Shown here piece after piece: positions 43,863-55,431 of a DNA stretch of 64,000 bases. How positions within the stretch are numbered: position 1 is the stretch's first letter; every line of letters starts with the position of its first letter. The notes under the pieces were generated by a model. It ran no database searches, had not been told where the DNA came from, and worked only from the letters and a program-made list of their open reading frames with translations. Location of the stretch: assembly GCF_003144195.1 (NCBI RefSeq), contig NW_020290025.1, positions 186,001-250,000 of the forward strand. The letters are read 5' to 3'. Origin of the DNA: Ceraceosorus guamensis. Its lineage: Eukaryota > Basidiomycota > Exobasidiomycetes > Ceraceosorales > Ceraceosoraceae. The translations under genes were made by a program, and so were the position numbers.

Positions 43863-46800
43863 TCAAAGGAGATACGAAGCGAGCCGATCACGTTCCTGTG
43901 GTGAGTGAGGCCAAGATGGTGGTGAGCACAGCGGCGATTGGAGGGGTGCATCGTCAGATTGAATTGACTCACCTCGAGAAGTGCAGCATACACCTGATCT
44001 CGAAGCGTTATCGTGGTCAGTCAGAACACTTTATCATACGGACGCCTGCAATACTCACGTAAAAAAGATCTTCGTCGACAGCTGCCAGACGGACCAAGCC
44101 GCGAGTCTGCTCGTCAGCCAGCTCTTTTAGCTCGTCAATCTTCTCTTCTTGCTCCTTCGTAAAGTAGCCGGCAGCAGTAGGAGTCAGCTGTCCGCCGTCG
44201 GGGGCATCGATCAACATGTGTTCCGATTGGTCCTCCTCAGCCGCGAGCCGCGGAAGTGTGGTCGCAGAGCTCATCGAGCTCGGCACGCTCAGGTCGCTCG
44301 AGAAGCTTTCAGCTCGGGAGTGTTGAGAGGAGTTCAGAGGATCGGAATAGGTGCGGGGGCTAGAAGGGAAGTCCTCCGCTTGTGTACTAAACCTTCTACT
44401 CGATGGCTCGACAAGGCCAGCTATCGTGCCAGATCTCGGACGTTGGAGAATTCGGCTCGAGTCGCAGTCACCCGTCAAAAGTTTGGCTCCTTCTTCCAAC
44501 GCTGCTAGGGCCTCTTCGACGCATTCGAGGCTTTCTTGCTGGTCGAGTGGTCCTGCTTCATGCAGACTGTGGAGGGTTGGGAGTGGAGGATCGAGAGAGG
44601 CAAATGTCTTGATCTCGGCACCGCTGGCCGTTGCGGAGCGTCGACGCGTCTTCGGTCTATCGCGGATGTGAGGACCCGGAGGCGGCGGCTGTAGCACGAT
44701 GATTGGCATCGTTGCGGCTGTGAAGCCAGTGCTGTTGACTTGCTCGATAGGGGTCGGATGCAACGCCTCATCTGCAGAGACGGACGGCCCAGAGAGAGAT
44801 TTGCGGACGATAGTTTCGAAACTTTCAGGATCGAGGCCAGAGCTTTTTTGCGACTGACGTGTCAGCATGACCTTGCCCAGATAAGCAGCCCCAACACAAG
44901 CTCTTGTCATCCGCGCCGGAGCGCTACCCGCTTTGGGCAAATGACTTTGAACGGCTGGCGGGCTACTAGGGGAAGGAGTGGCAGCCCTTTCTTCTACTGA
45001 AGCATCGTGAACGTCGTCGGTGTGAGTGACCAACGGCGCACCTAGGACTGACGTAAAGACACCAGCAAAGCAAGCGTTGCCGGACGGCTTGCCCCAAGCC
45101 AGCCATTTCGATGGCAACGGCTCACCATGAAAAGGATTGTAACCCAAAACACCTCCAACACCTTTGAAGTTTTGACTTGTAGCCCGGTCGCGAAGGCGCG
45201 CTTGCCGACTCTCATGCACCGACTTGTCAACGTCTTGAATTTGTTCGAGATCGGCAAAAACGATACGCGATGCAGCACTCCTCATGGCCAATGCTTGACC
45301 TTCGATCATACATCGCGCGTTCGCTACGAAGAAGAGGAGTGAAGATGAGGCACCGTCTGCAGATAGGCATGCGGCTTGGCGCACCTCTCAAGTCGTTGCC
45401 AAACTCCATAACGCGCATGCCGTGCTCGTACCGTCGGATGCCTGCACCGCCGGATCGTTGGACGTGAGGATCCTCCGAAAATAGGCCATGACGTAGCCGT
45501 GTGGTACTCACCTCGCGTCTCGCCTTCCAGCAACACAATCTAGCATACGATTTTTCGGCGCTGTAAGCTGTAAGCTAAGGTTGAGCGCGCTTCGTTGACC
45601 GCCACTAACCGTGAAGAGCTGAGCCGGACAACCAGATTATGCGTACTTGTCAGATCGACGAATCGCGTTGGCTCCAAGGCGTATCATCAGGTCTCACCTT
45701 GTTGTCGAGGGCGTGCGAGCCACCCACACCAACAGCGTTGACAAGCTTGCCAAAGGCTGACCATAAACCGGAGCAGTATACATCTTTGACAATCTTGCGG
45801 GCCAGCCCAGCGTCTTGCCATCGGGCTAAGGCCAGCCATGGCTGAACACGAGTGTCGTCGACAACACCTGTCGACTGGCTCGAAAGCTCGTGAAGAGGAT
45901 TCGGAAGCAGAGAGTGACCAGGAGCCTTGACTTTGGAGCGCAAAGGGATGATCATGGTGTCGTGGACAGAAAGAGAAATACCTCCGTCGCTGTTGGATGA
46001 AAGCGAATGAATCCAAGTGGATGATAATGAGTGTGGCGCTGTTTGATGGGACATCAAGCACTTCACAGCAACCAACCTCGGACCCGGAAGCATTCCCATG
46101 TATGCCACCACCGAGGATGGCAGCGAAGGACCAATGACGCAAGCTGAGACGAAGCAGATTGCAAAGTCAGACCAGCGCACTTTCAGAACTGTACGCGAGA
46201 AGATGCTCACACTGCTGAACGCCGTGCTTTTGGCACAGCCAACTACCCGCCGACGTGGCGCATGTGTCGAGGTCTGCAATGTCTCCCAACTTCTGTCTCA
46301 ACACTTGTCCTTCACCGCTGCTGCAAATGTCCAGCATCTGCTGATCCCACTCGCGAGCTTCTGGGTCATAGAGCCCCGTCATAGCCGCCTCGGTGTGGTT
46401 GAAGCTGGATTTGATGGCGGTATGTGACAGCTGCGCACAGTTTGAGGGAATAGTCGCGCTCACCTAGGCATCTTGCTGGTCAAAACAGCACAGATCAGTG
46501 AGCCTGCAGTGATGATGCGTCCGGCATTATGCCAGACTTTCTTGATGTCCAAAATGGCAGCGGATCTACCTTCCATTCCGACTCCCTTTCCGTTCCTCAA
46601 CTTGGCAAGCTGACAAGCCCATCCTGAAAAGCTTGGTGCTGCTCCATTCTTCTGTGCGGCTGCTTGACGAATTGCTTGGAACCTCTTGCGATTCATGGCC
46701 TTTGCCACCTCTGTGCCAAACAAGTTGCTGTGGACACCGAACTCGGAAGAGGGCATGGCCGATGGAGCACTGATAAGGGTTGAGCCGTTCATCATGACCC

Positions 46801-47655
46801 CCTTCATCCTCGCCTCCAAAGCCGTCTCTATCATTCGCATCTCGTCCAGCGTCGACGAATCATTCATGTTGGATATGAATGGCACGCTGAAGAATTCTGG
46901 CACGGTCAATTGAGCATGCAGACCGACTGTTGGACGCAGATCGTGGAGCATCTTCTCCGCTCTTCGACTCAGAAAGACTGGCCAGTCGCTCTGGGGACGT
47001 ACCTCCAAAAGGTCAGACATCAGTAGATGACTACGGAAAGGCAACGCTCGCTGGCCCGCATCGCCTCACCTCCGCACAGACACCAATGGACTGTATCTGG
47101 TCCATAGAGACTTTCTTTGCCACGCGATCCAGTAGATTGTCTAGAGCGTCGACGATCATGGCGACCGGTGTCACGCTCGTCACTCCTTGTGCCGCCGCTG
47201 TTGTCGGACCGGGATGTTCCGCTTGATATTCCGAAGGTCTCCAGACGTAGCATCCGTCTTTCGTTCTTTGAGCATGGCAAAGGTTCTTAGCAAGCATCCG
47301 AACGCAGTAAAGACGGACAAGTGCTCAGATCTCACCTGTAATGGCTCAGGTCTTCGTCGAATACTACTTGATCCGCAAATGCGACTGCTGACCCTTTGCG
47401 GGCGCTGGACAGCACCACGACTGAAAGCCTCGCCAAGCATAGCTGGAAGCCCAGGTGAAGGGTGCCCGAGACAGGTTCGAGCTCTTCCCTGCAGCTTGAA
47501 GCCCTCCCTGGTGCCTTCTCGCCCCTCGTCTGACTCTGCGACGATCCAGACGGAGATTGGATGGGAGGGAAAGACACGGGACAATCCGAGTGGAGGGCCA
47601 GCCTGCGCGATGCGTTGCTGCTTCTTTGCGCTGCTTCCGGTAGGCTAGAACGCAT
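43863..47655 (-). CDS. Diverged xylulokinase-like FGGY protein, probable pseudokinase
   Basis: Ten exons join in frame to about 1020 residues: 47655-47336, 47265-47070, 47002-46464, 46404-46247, 46143-45698, 45539-45512, 45441-45385, 45323-44059, 43993-43973 and 43895-43863. The order of segments follows xylulokinase: VVFDEDLSHYRTKDGCYVW, MIVDALDNLLDRVAKKVSMD, MNDSSTLDEMRMIE, GLARKIVKDVYCSGLWSAF, NKIVLLEGETRGIRRYEHGM, RCMIEGQALAMRSAASRI and a C-terminal EERDRLASYLL. However, the N-terminal LGxDLSTQ-type loop reads LGFQLCLARLS, the QQHGSVYW-type box is missing, and the C-terminal GGAS-N loop reads GKPSGNACFAGVFTSVLGAP. A Ser/Pro-rich insert of over 250 residues sits before the final helix. Length is nearly twice a normal xylulokinase. 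It may be a regulatory protein rather than an enzyme. Confidence 0.68.
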
Positions 47656-49102
47656 AGCTACTCGACTGATGCTCCAAAAGGGGCTTCGAAGGTGAGGTGC
47701 GAGGTAAGGAACCTAGCCCAATGCTGCAAAGCCACGGTAATCAGGGATGTGACTCGCTGTACGTGAATGGAGCAACAGTCGACGTTGCCACAGTTAAGAG
47801 AATGCACTCACGAGTCTTGCGTGACGGTCTTGGGTGAGAGACTGGGGTGAAGCACATTCCGCTCGCGCCCTCATGATCAGCGACGTCTTGTTAGGCTTTG
47901 AGCAAGGCGGGCAACCTCCGACTTCGGTGCATGGAGCACGTTGCGGATTGATTGAATACGACCTGTTGAAGCACATAATAGGACAAGGTACCTTTCCCTT
48001 GACCTAGACTACAGGATTCCTGCGGCTCGTAAGGGAAGACAGGATTGACACTTGATTTCATCCCAATTTGGAGACTGCTGCAATTCTTGATTGATGACGC
48101 ACGCTCGCATCCAATCTGAATGCCGACTTGACTGTTGCTGTCAGTCAGTCAGTCACACGCTGGCTGATCCATCGAGTCTGAGTCACGAGTAATGGGCGCT
48201 CATGAGCAGCCTAGCTGAAGCTACATATATATATACCGTCGCGCAAGACACTTGACTCAAATGCACTCGAAATCAGCCGACCTCTGACTCAACCGTGATT
48301 GCCTTAACGGTTTCTCATATATATACGTACGCAGCCTTCTGAACGTTGTGAGATGCGCTCAAACCTTGCTTCGAACTTATTGGTTTGAATGAGGCTCGTC
48401 ACGACTCTATTTCTTGATCATGAGCCTGTCTACGCCGCGAAAGTTCTCATTTGCTTACATTCAAATTCTTGATTTTGACTGCGCAATGGAGCAACCCTCT
48501 AAGCAGTTCCATAATCATAATCACATGATCTACCGCATCCAAGAGGATTGTTTCCTCCGTTTGAGATCACGCTCACGTCACTCCTGATGGATCCTTTTTT
48601 TATTAGCTGCTTCATGAGCGAGTCAAGAGTGAGTGGGAAATCAAGTCGGCGCGAGCAAGTCATGACCATGGGCCTCACGGTCGGAACGTGCAATAACTCG
48701 TAGTTTCGTCGACCGCACGGTAACGGCACGCCATCTCGTTGTGCACTGCACTTGATCATGACTCACACTGATCCTTTCTCGTTGGAACGACGAGCACGTG
48801 TTCGGACGGTCGTGAGCGTAGACTCACACCTGGTGATGCACGATGGTCAGTTGACGCGCCAAACAATCCTGATTATGGTTTGGGATGTTACCAAATGCAT
48901 GGTACCCTTGGACTTGAAACATCGACGCCGCAAACAATGCTGTTCGTCAGCTAAGAATTGGTCAAGACAGCGATCTTCATGCAGCTCTCTTGTATGCATC
49001 GATGTGTGCTGTGACCTCTGCTCATTTTCCTCCCGACCCCCAGGCCCAAAGGAAATCATGCGTTGGAAGAAGACATTACGCTGATTGCTTGGAGGTGCAA
49101 GA

Positions 49103-49126
49103 GCGGCGGTGGCGGCGGTGGCGGCC
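49103..49126 (+). repeat. GGC/GGT trinucleotide microsatellite
   Basis: Run of GGC and GGT units with no supported coding frame around it. Confidence 0.85.
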
Positions 49127-49380
49127 TGGAGCCCAGATCTTCCAACTGTTTGCCACAGACGCTCCCCAAATCCGCCCAAAGCAGCCCAAAGCACCCAGTC
49201 TCTAGTAGACAGCCTGCCCTCTCAAAACAACAGACCTTTGGAGGATTCTTGCTGGCCCCCAAAGACATTACTCTTCATGCTTGCCAACCCGGCATTCAGC
49301 ATGGCTTGGCAATTGCAGACAACTTTTGTCTACTGCTGCTGCCGCCTCTGGAGCACAGCAAGAGCAGCCGCTGGGAGGGA

Positions 49381-49402
49381 CGCAGTCACGGACGCAGTCA
49401 CG
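49381..49402 (+). repeat. Short tandem duplication, 12-nt unit
   Basis: Two near-complete copies of a CGCAGTCACGGA-type unit, back to back, in non-coding sequence. Confidence 0.75.
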
Positions 49403-49590
49403 TTGAGCTTGCAATAGCGGGGCGGCACTGCACACGGGCGCAGCAATAGGCTCATCGACAACGTTGGTCTTGCGGACTATTCGAAAGAGAGCAGCGCCCT
49501 GCTACGTGGTCCCAAGCTTCGATTTCAAAACCCGTCATGCACTTGACAGAAGAGTCTTGAGAAGTTCGCGCCTCGACACTGCCACCATGG

Positions 49591-49839
49591 GTGCGTCTTT
49601 GCAAAGGACACGTCATATACGACGAAATCTCTGGGCTGGCCTTGACCGCAGCGAGAATCACGTTTGTGAACCCAAGTTCGATCGAAGGAGTGCGCGTCCA
49701 GGTCGGATACTCCTGCAGAAGCAACATTCTTGGCCCTGAATACGTGTACCATTATGATTGCCAGAGTGGATCGAGGCGGCACAAAGTGTTGATCGTCTCC
49801 AATCAAGAGCTCTGCATCCGGTCCCTCGTAAAATCTTGA
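49591..49839 (+). CDS. Orphan open frame, possible exon of an unrecognised gene
   Basis: An 83-codon frame without an in-frame ATG. The sequence, for example ITFVNPSSIEGVRVQVGYS and YVYHYDCQSGSRRHKVLIV, has the mixed hydrophobic/polar pattern of a folded small protein and contains four Cys. An ATG at 49587 directly before a GTGCGT donor-like word could be a first exon, but no acceptor gives a convincing product. It may be an exon, a gene remnant or chance. Confidence 0.18.
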   Translation: MRLCKGHVIYDEISGLALTAARITFVNPSSIEGVRVQVGYSCRSNILGPEYVYHYDCQSGSRRHKVLIVSNQELCIRSLVKS

Positions 49840-50892
49840 CTGCACCGACATTCAAGTTTCTTCGACCTTTTCCCATCCTTCTTCCTTGCGCTCAACCGCG
49901 GCTCTTCGCTTTCCACAATGACTGTCGCCAAATACAAAAGTATTTCAATGAATATGATCTTCGCCTAAATTGTTGAATTGTCAGAGCAAAGATGCGTGGA
50001 TGGAGGCTCGCAGCCCAAAGTGCAAGCCGACGTTGGTCTGGTGGAAAGCATCGGCCGCAGCGAGCCGCATGCAAGTGCATGGTGATGAGTCTTTGCGATC
50101 CACACGTGATTCACATTCAATTCAAGATTGGCTCACAGCACGTCGCCGGATCATCGTGCAGCGCGACATCTTGCGAGTTGAACGCACACGACGCGCGCCG
50201 GTCGGCCGTCGGCCGTCGCTCGCGATCGAGCCCAAGTAGGTTGGAAAAGCGAGGTGCTGTATGTATGGCCGTAGGTATATACAGCTGCTGGCACAAAGTC
50301 TTCGCAAACCCCCACATCTTCGCTCGATCCCCGACTTGTTGCCCGCGAAAGTGCAAGAGGCAAGCGAAGACACGCTTCGTGCGACAGACAGACAGCGCAG
50401 CAAAGCTCGCTCGACAGACATGTGATTCACTCAATCGAATTGGGAGAGGCTGCGTGGTGCACCCACAAGATCACCTTGCCTTGCAAAAGCGCATGGTGGC
50501 CGTCAGGACCTTGAGCGTACCCAGCAGCCATTCCAACGTCCGTCTACCCTATTCTCACGTTTTCAACGCAGCCAGTCGCAGCACGAGCAGATCCATGCGG
50601 ATAGGAGCACAAAATAGCAAGGACGTGCATTGACGAAACCAGCAAAAAGAAAGTCGGGCGGGTCAAGACCAAGACACGAGGACAGAAGAATTGTGCGAGA
50701 ATACAGAACGGGAAATCAAAAGGCACGGGGTAATGAGCGTATGCTTTGGCTGCGAGGAATAGGCGAGGTGCCGGGTGGTAGTGTCGAATGTTGAAGAGAG
50801 GCTCACAACGTTCGAAGAGCTGTAAAACAAAGAGGAACCGACGATCCTAGAAAGGAAGGGGGTATCAAGGCAACGGAAATTCTAACAAGCGC

Positions 50893-53754
50893 TCATGACG
50901 CTCTCCAAAATTCATCCTCGTCGACGCCTTCATCGAGCAAGTCCGCCGCAAAGGGCTGGTTCGCTGTAGAAATATCTCCTTCGGGTAAACGCTGGCTGAG
51001 CGGCGATCGTCCAAGCATCTGCTGCTGCGAGCCACTGGTGCCGCTGCCGCTTCCTCTTGCACCGCCTCTCGAAGAGGTGCTCTGGTACGTGCCTGAACCC
51101 GAAGAGGGCCCAGATGGCGGGTTCGAGCCAGAAGTGCTGGATCGCCCGTGCTGCGGCGCACGAGGCGGCACGGCATCGTACTGAGGTGGAAGCTCAATCA
51201 TTCCGTTTCCTCTCCTCTGATTTTCCTCCTCGTCCATCGTATCGTCCAACAATAGACCAGCGTCCGAATGCTGAACGAAGCCTTGTGGGACGGGCGGCAA
51301 CGTGCTGCTTCCTGCAGCTGCGGGCCGCGTCTGGCTAGGCGTCGCCATAGATGTGATGGGCGAGTTGCCTGAAGATCCAGCGCTTGCCTGGCGCGTCATG
51401 GCGTACGAAGAACCGCTAGAGTGGCCATGATACGACATGCTGGAGCTGTGATACATGGGCTCGCTCATGGGAACCTCCTCGTAGCCAGCACCATGCGAAG
51501 CCCCGTTGTGGGGATAGGTGGCAGTGGGCGAAAAGGGCGAGCGATACGCAGTGCCCGATTGTCGTACGGACCCGGAAGAAGCGCTTTCCCTTCTCGAGCC
51601 TTGGAAGCCCCTCGAGGAGGGTGTCGCCGAGGGCGGCGAATCTTCTCCGATCATCACCTCCTGTCCATCCGCGGCACCAGTCACCGCAGCTGCAGGTCGG
51701 CTCAAGGGCCAGTTGCCGTCAGAGTGCGTAGGTGAAAAGTCAGAGTATGGCCGCTGAGGACCACTCGGTGGAGACGAGGCGTAGGCAGTGTGATATGCAG
51801 GCGCTTCCGAAGTTTGTGAAGAGGCGGCATCACCGCTCTCGTACCTCTGATCATAGGCACTACTGCCAAGCGACCTAAAGCTCCCATGGATGCTATTCGC
51901 ATGGCTGCTGCGGTCAGGCGCGTTGCCCGTCGGATACAGATTGTTGAGGCGTCCGGCCGAAGCAAAGATGGTCGCGCCTGCTCCTTTGCGTTGCAGCAGC
52001 TTCTTGTCCATCGGAGCGTTGGTCTGATTCAGTTGACCTGCGACATTATCCGGAAGGTCCCAAGACAAGTTTGTGCGTTTCTTTTGCCTTCTCCTCCAGC
52101 AAAACCATGCGATGAACGCTGCAGCGATACCCACAGCAAGACCTGCGCCCACAGACGCACCGATCACGGCCGAAGTCGGATCGTCGCCCTTCAAAGCCTT
52201 GCCATTTCGCACCGTCTGCACCACCGTCTGTGTGACGACGATGCCATTCTCCGTCGTGAGAGAGGCGACAGAGGCAGTAAAGTCTGGCATGCTACCCGTG
52301 ACAGTCGTCGTGGGTCTAGGCAAGCTGTGCTGCTCCGTCGCATTGTCTATACAGTTCTGATTTGCATACTCCGATCCTCCCACGGTATTGAGTCCGGAGA
52401 CTCCGCCTCCCAGCGGTCCAGCGTCCGACATTGTCATGAGGAAGCGTTTGCCCGCTGGAATGATCATGGTCCAATTCAGCCCTCCTGCAGTTGCGTTGGC
52501 GATAGGCAGATACAAGGGCGGAGTCTGCTCCGGCAAGAAGAAGAGTCCCAGTGGAGGAGTCCACCCCTTTTGTGTACCCTCACGCGCCCATGTGATTGAA
52601 AAGGGCAGACACTGTGAAGCAAGGCCAAGGTCAGCAACGGCGTGACTTCGACTGCATCTGAGACCTCGGCGTACGCAAACATGAATCTCAACGCTCACCT
52701 GCGTCTGGGACGGATCACTCCAGAAGATGAAGTCCAAACTTCCCGAAATCCCTGCACAAGTCACGCCGGCCGATGGGGAGTTTACTTGCGCGATGACGCT
52801 GGAGTTGGTCATTGCTCCCGTCGAATCAGAGACACTGACGATCATGTTGGGATTGGTGGGGCCCTGCACACCAGCCTGCTGAAACATCGGCACCATGAAT
52901 TGTACCAGCCAGAGACCGAGCGTGGGGTCTGAGTAAGAAGCTGGCACTGCGGGCGAGCGGACGTCACTGTGGTCAACGCACGCGGCTTGGCTCTGCAGGG
53001 TCATTACCTGTGCTGTGCACTCACCCGAGAAAATGTACGGGTACCACTCGGAAAAGGCAATGTGCACCGTGTATGGAGGCTTGCCTTTGGAAGGATCAAA
53101 AGTGATGTTCAAAGGCGCGCAAGACTGAGGCTGCGTGATGCCGACGTCGACGAGATTGTCCGCAGAGCCAGACGGCGTCACGTCTGACGCGTCTCTCTCC
53201 GCAAGCCCTCGACCCTGCGCCGCATCAGCTTCAGTCCATCCTCGTACCCAATCTCGTTCATCGCTTGACCTGAGCGCAGGCTGACGCTCGTATGCGGACC
53301 GCAAATGCGGTGCTGGTCGGTACGGATTGAGCTGGGACAGCGCGTCGGGGCGTAATCGCTCGACGCCGAGCGGAAGCTCGCCAGCGCCAGGCACAAATCG
53401 AGGTTGCAGCAGTGTACCATCGTCGGGTGCAGCTTCTGCTCCTCGAAATGTCGAAAGGATTGACAGCGTCATCATGACTACTGCCGCAGTAGCTGCCGAC
53501 GCGCAGCGACGAGGCGCCCGGAGCGCCCACTGCGATGATGACGACGGTCTACTGCGTTTCCTTGGAACGCGAAGCTGCAAGCTCGACTCGTGTCGCACCG
53601 AGGCATCGAGTGTATGCGCACTGCTAGAGCTTCCAGGGCAGCTATGGTGAGGGCAGTCTCGATGTGAGCTGGCTCGCTCGTCTGATGACCATTTCAGAGG
53701 AGAAGACTGCCGAGCCACCTCAGTGCTGAACTCCAAGCTGCCGTTGGTGGCCAT
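50893..53754 (-). CDS. Single-pass plasma-membrane protein with Ser-rich cytoplasmic tail
   Basis: Unrecognised basidiomycete-type surface or signalling protein. Exons 53754-53025, 52946-52699 and 52611-50893 give about 898 residues. After a Ser/Arg-rich N-terminus comes a hydrophobic segment AATAAVVMMTLSILSTF, a probable signal anchor or late signal peptide. The ectodomain has Cys and N-glycosylation sites (NSSV, NWTM, NATE) and pieces such as CAPLNITFDPSKGKPPYTVH, YSDPTLGLWLVQFMVPMF and NWTMIIPAGKRFLMTMSDA. One transmembrane helix, AVIGASVGAGLAVGIAAAFI followed by AWFCWRRRQKKR, ends in a basic stop-transfer. The long tail is Ser/Gly/Pro-rich with a PPQYDAV motif, which could bind WW domains of Rsp5-type ligases. 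Both introns are multiples of three and stop-free. Starts at 53754 or at the MM near the hydrophobic segment are possible. Confidence 0.75.
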   Translation of the reverse strand: MATNGSLEFSTEVARQSSPLKWSSDERASSHRDCPHHSCPGSSSSAHTLDASVRHESSLQLRVPRKRSRPSSSSQWALRAPRRCASAATAAVVMMTLSILSTFRGAEAAPDDGTLLQPRFVPGAGELPLGVERLRPDALSQLNPYRPAPHLRSAYERQPALRSSDERDWVRGWTEADAAQGRGLAERDASDVTPSGSADNLVDVGITQPQSCAPLNITFDPSKGKPPYTVHIAFSEWYPYIFSGECTAQVMTLQSQAACVDHSDVRSPAVPASYSDPTLGLWLVQFMVPMFQQAGVQGPTNPNMIVSVSDSTGAMTNSSVIAQVNSPSAGVTCAGISGSLDFIFWSDPSQTQVSVEIHVCVRRGLRCSRSHAVADLGLASQCLPFSITWAREGTQKGWTPPLGLFFLPEQTPPLYLPIANATAGGLNWTMIIPAGKRFLMTMSDAGPLGGGVSGLNTVGGSEYANQNCIDNATEQHSLPRPTTTVTGSMPDFTASVASLTTENGIVVTQTVVQTVRNGKALKGDDPTSAVIGASVGAGLAVGIAAAFIAWFCWRRRQKKRTNLSWDLPDNVAGQLNQTNAPMDKKLLQRKGAGATIFASAGRLNNLYPTGNAPDRSSHANSIHGSFRSLGSSAYDQRYESGDAASSQTSEAPAYHTAYASSPPSGPQRPYSDFSPTHSDGNWPLSRPAAAVTGAADGQEVMIGEDSPPSATPSSRGFQGSRRESASSGSVRQSGTAYRSPFSPTATYPHNGASHGAGYEEVPMSEPMYHSSSMSYHGHSSGSSYAMTRQASAGSSGNSPITSMATPSQTRPAAAGSSTLPPVPQGFVQHSDAGLLLDDTMDEEENQRRGNGMIELPPQYDAVPPRAPQHGRSSTSGSNPPSGPSSGSGTYQSTSSRGGARGSGSGTSGSQQQMLGRSPLSQRLPEGDISTANQPFAADLLDEGVDEDEFWRAS

Positions 53755-55431
53755 TGCGAGGAAATAGCTCGCTGGAAAGGGCGACGGATGCTTTGCACCC
53801 GGACTGGTCGACAGAGGATCCGGAGGAAGGGGGGAGTATCCCAGCCGCGCGTCGGTAACTGCTGTGAAGTGTGGTCTCAGAGAAGCTGGCCGTCGTTGTG
53901 GTGTACGATGACTGCGTGACGAGCAAAATCGACGAGAATTCGATCCGAGTGCTCGAGCGGAATAGACAACGACCAGAGGTCTTTGGCAGGATATTCCGGT
54001 GGGACAGCGGGATGACGAGATCGTTCGTGTCAAAAAGGGCCGAGGAGAAGTGGCTTGCCAGCAGACCTTTTCTTGGCAAGCAGCAGACGCGCGCTTTCCC
54101 CTCCGCAATTCCGCTGATCAACTCGGATCCCTGCAGGTAAGCTGGTCCGACTTGCTGAGGTTGGTCTGGGGAGCTGAAGAGATGGTCGAGCCCGATGACC
54201 GTTGTGGATGGTGGTCACACGTAGATGCGTAGCAAGAACACGAACGCGCTCTAGTGTGAGCGGGCGTCGCTCTCGATGGTTCGCTGTGTCGCTGATATCA
54301 TCGGTGGTCGAGGATGGCGTGGCGCTCTTTGGGGGACGGGCAGACGATGACTGTGACTGATGAGTGTGTGACTGCTGTGATTTGTGCGCTCGACAGCGGG
54401 GAGCCAGGCTCGGCAGCGGAGTGCAAGAGGTGCAGCCTTGGCACGAAAGGAGTGTGAACAGCATCTCTGCATGCACGAGAAGCGCGACGGGCACATTATG
54501 TACGCCAGTCTGACTGACTTCGCCTGCGTCGCATATTTTGGTGCGACACGGTCAGAGCAGCTACCGTGCCCATGCAGACTACAGAGAGTGCGGCCTTGCT
54601 TGCTGACGCTGCTATGCATAGTGAGACTTGCCCGAAATCAGACCACTGCGTGACTGACCACTCAAAACTGACGGTATACCTGATCAACTACTAATTAATG
54701 CTGCCATAACCCCGAGGCCGCATGCACTCAGACTCATGACTCACACGGCTGACACTTGCTGCCTCCCAGCCGCTTGTTACAGACGGCACGGCACATACAC
54801 AATCCTGAATTGAATTGATTACGGTACACCTCCTCGTTTCTAGTCTGAGCATGCATTGATGAATCTGATTCGCTCCACCCGCCGCGGTCGTGACTCGCTG
54901 TTTAGGGATCGAGCATCCATACACCTGCACTCCACGACTTTGTTCGATTGCCACGCTTTGTATAGCAGGTCATGTATTCGTCCCAAGCAAGCGACTCGCG
55001 ACGCCGTTCGCATGCACTGAAGGCTTGACCCAGGCAGAATCTTGAATGCTTGCATCGCAAGCCTGGCCCCCCAACCGCGAACAAGACCGTAAAGTCGGTT
55101 GCAGTTTTGCCGTGTGTATGTACCTACAGGTAGACGCGACCGAGCCGGCCCGCTGTTCGGATAAATGGTCTGACCGAATTCGTGCGCGACACAATTAAAA
55201 AGAAAAGGGTCTCCCGCCTCCACACTTTGACTCCATCAATCACGTCCGTCATGCTGGCAAGGGTCACCATTGCCTCACATTCGCAATAAACCCGTGACTG
55301 CTAGAATCTGATCATGGATGACTGTCATCATCATAATAGACATTCTGGACATTCTGGATGGCTCCCTTCTCTATTCACAGCCTTGCCACGCGCTCCAGCT
55401 TCAGTATTGGGATCGCCCTTGCCTTCGCCGA

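Larger units (their letters stand above)
47656..50892. other. Gene-poor region, 3.2 kb
   Basis: Upstream of the xylulokinase-like gene and downstream of the membrane-protein gene. Contains TATA-like words (ACATATATATATACC near 48224-48238, CATATATATACGTA near 48317-48330), a GGC/GGT repeat, a tandem ACGCAGTCACGG word and one frame of about 80 codons with no clear start. No RNA gene or transposon recognised. Confidence 0.4.

Noticed and set aside
48220-48335. ATATATATA words considered as an AT-rich origin or promoter
   Set aside because: Too short and common to support a specific call; noted only within the gene-poor region.
54030-54619. Overlapping minus-strand frames upstream of the membrane-protein gene
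   Set aside because: Low-complexity Ser/His/Arg composition without family resemblance; more likely leader and promoter DNA.
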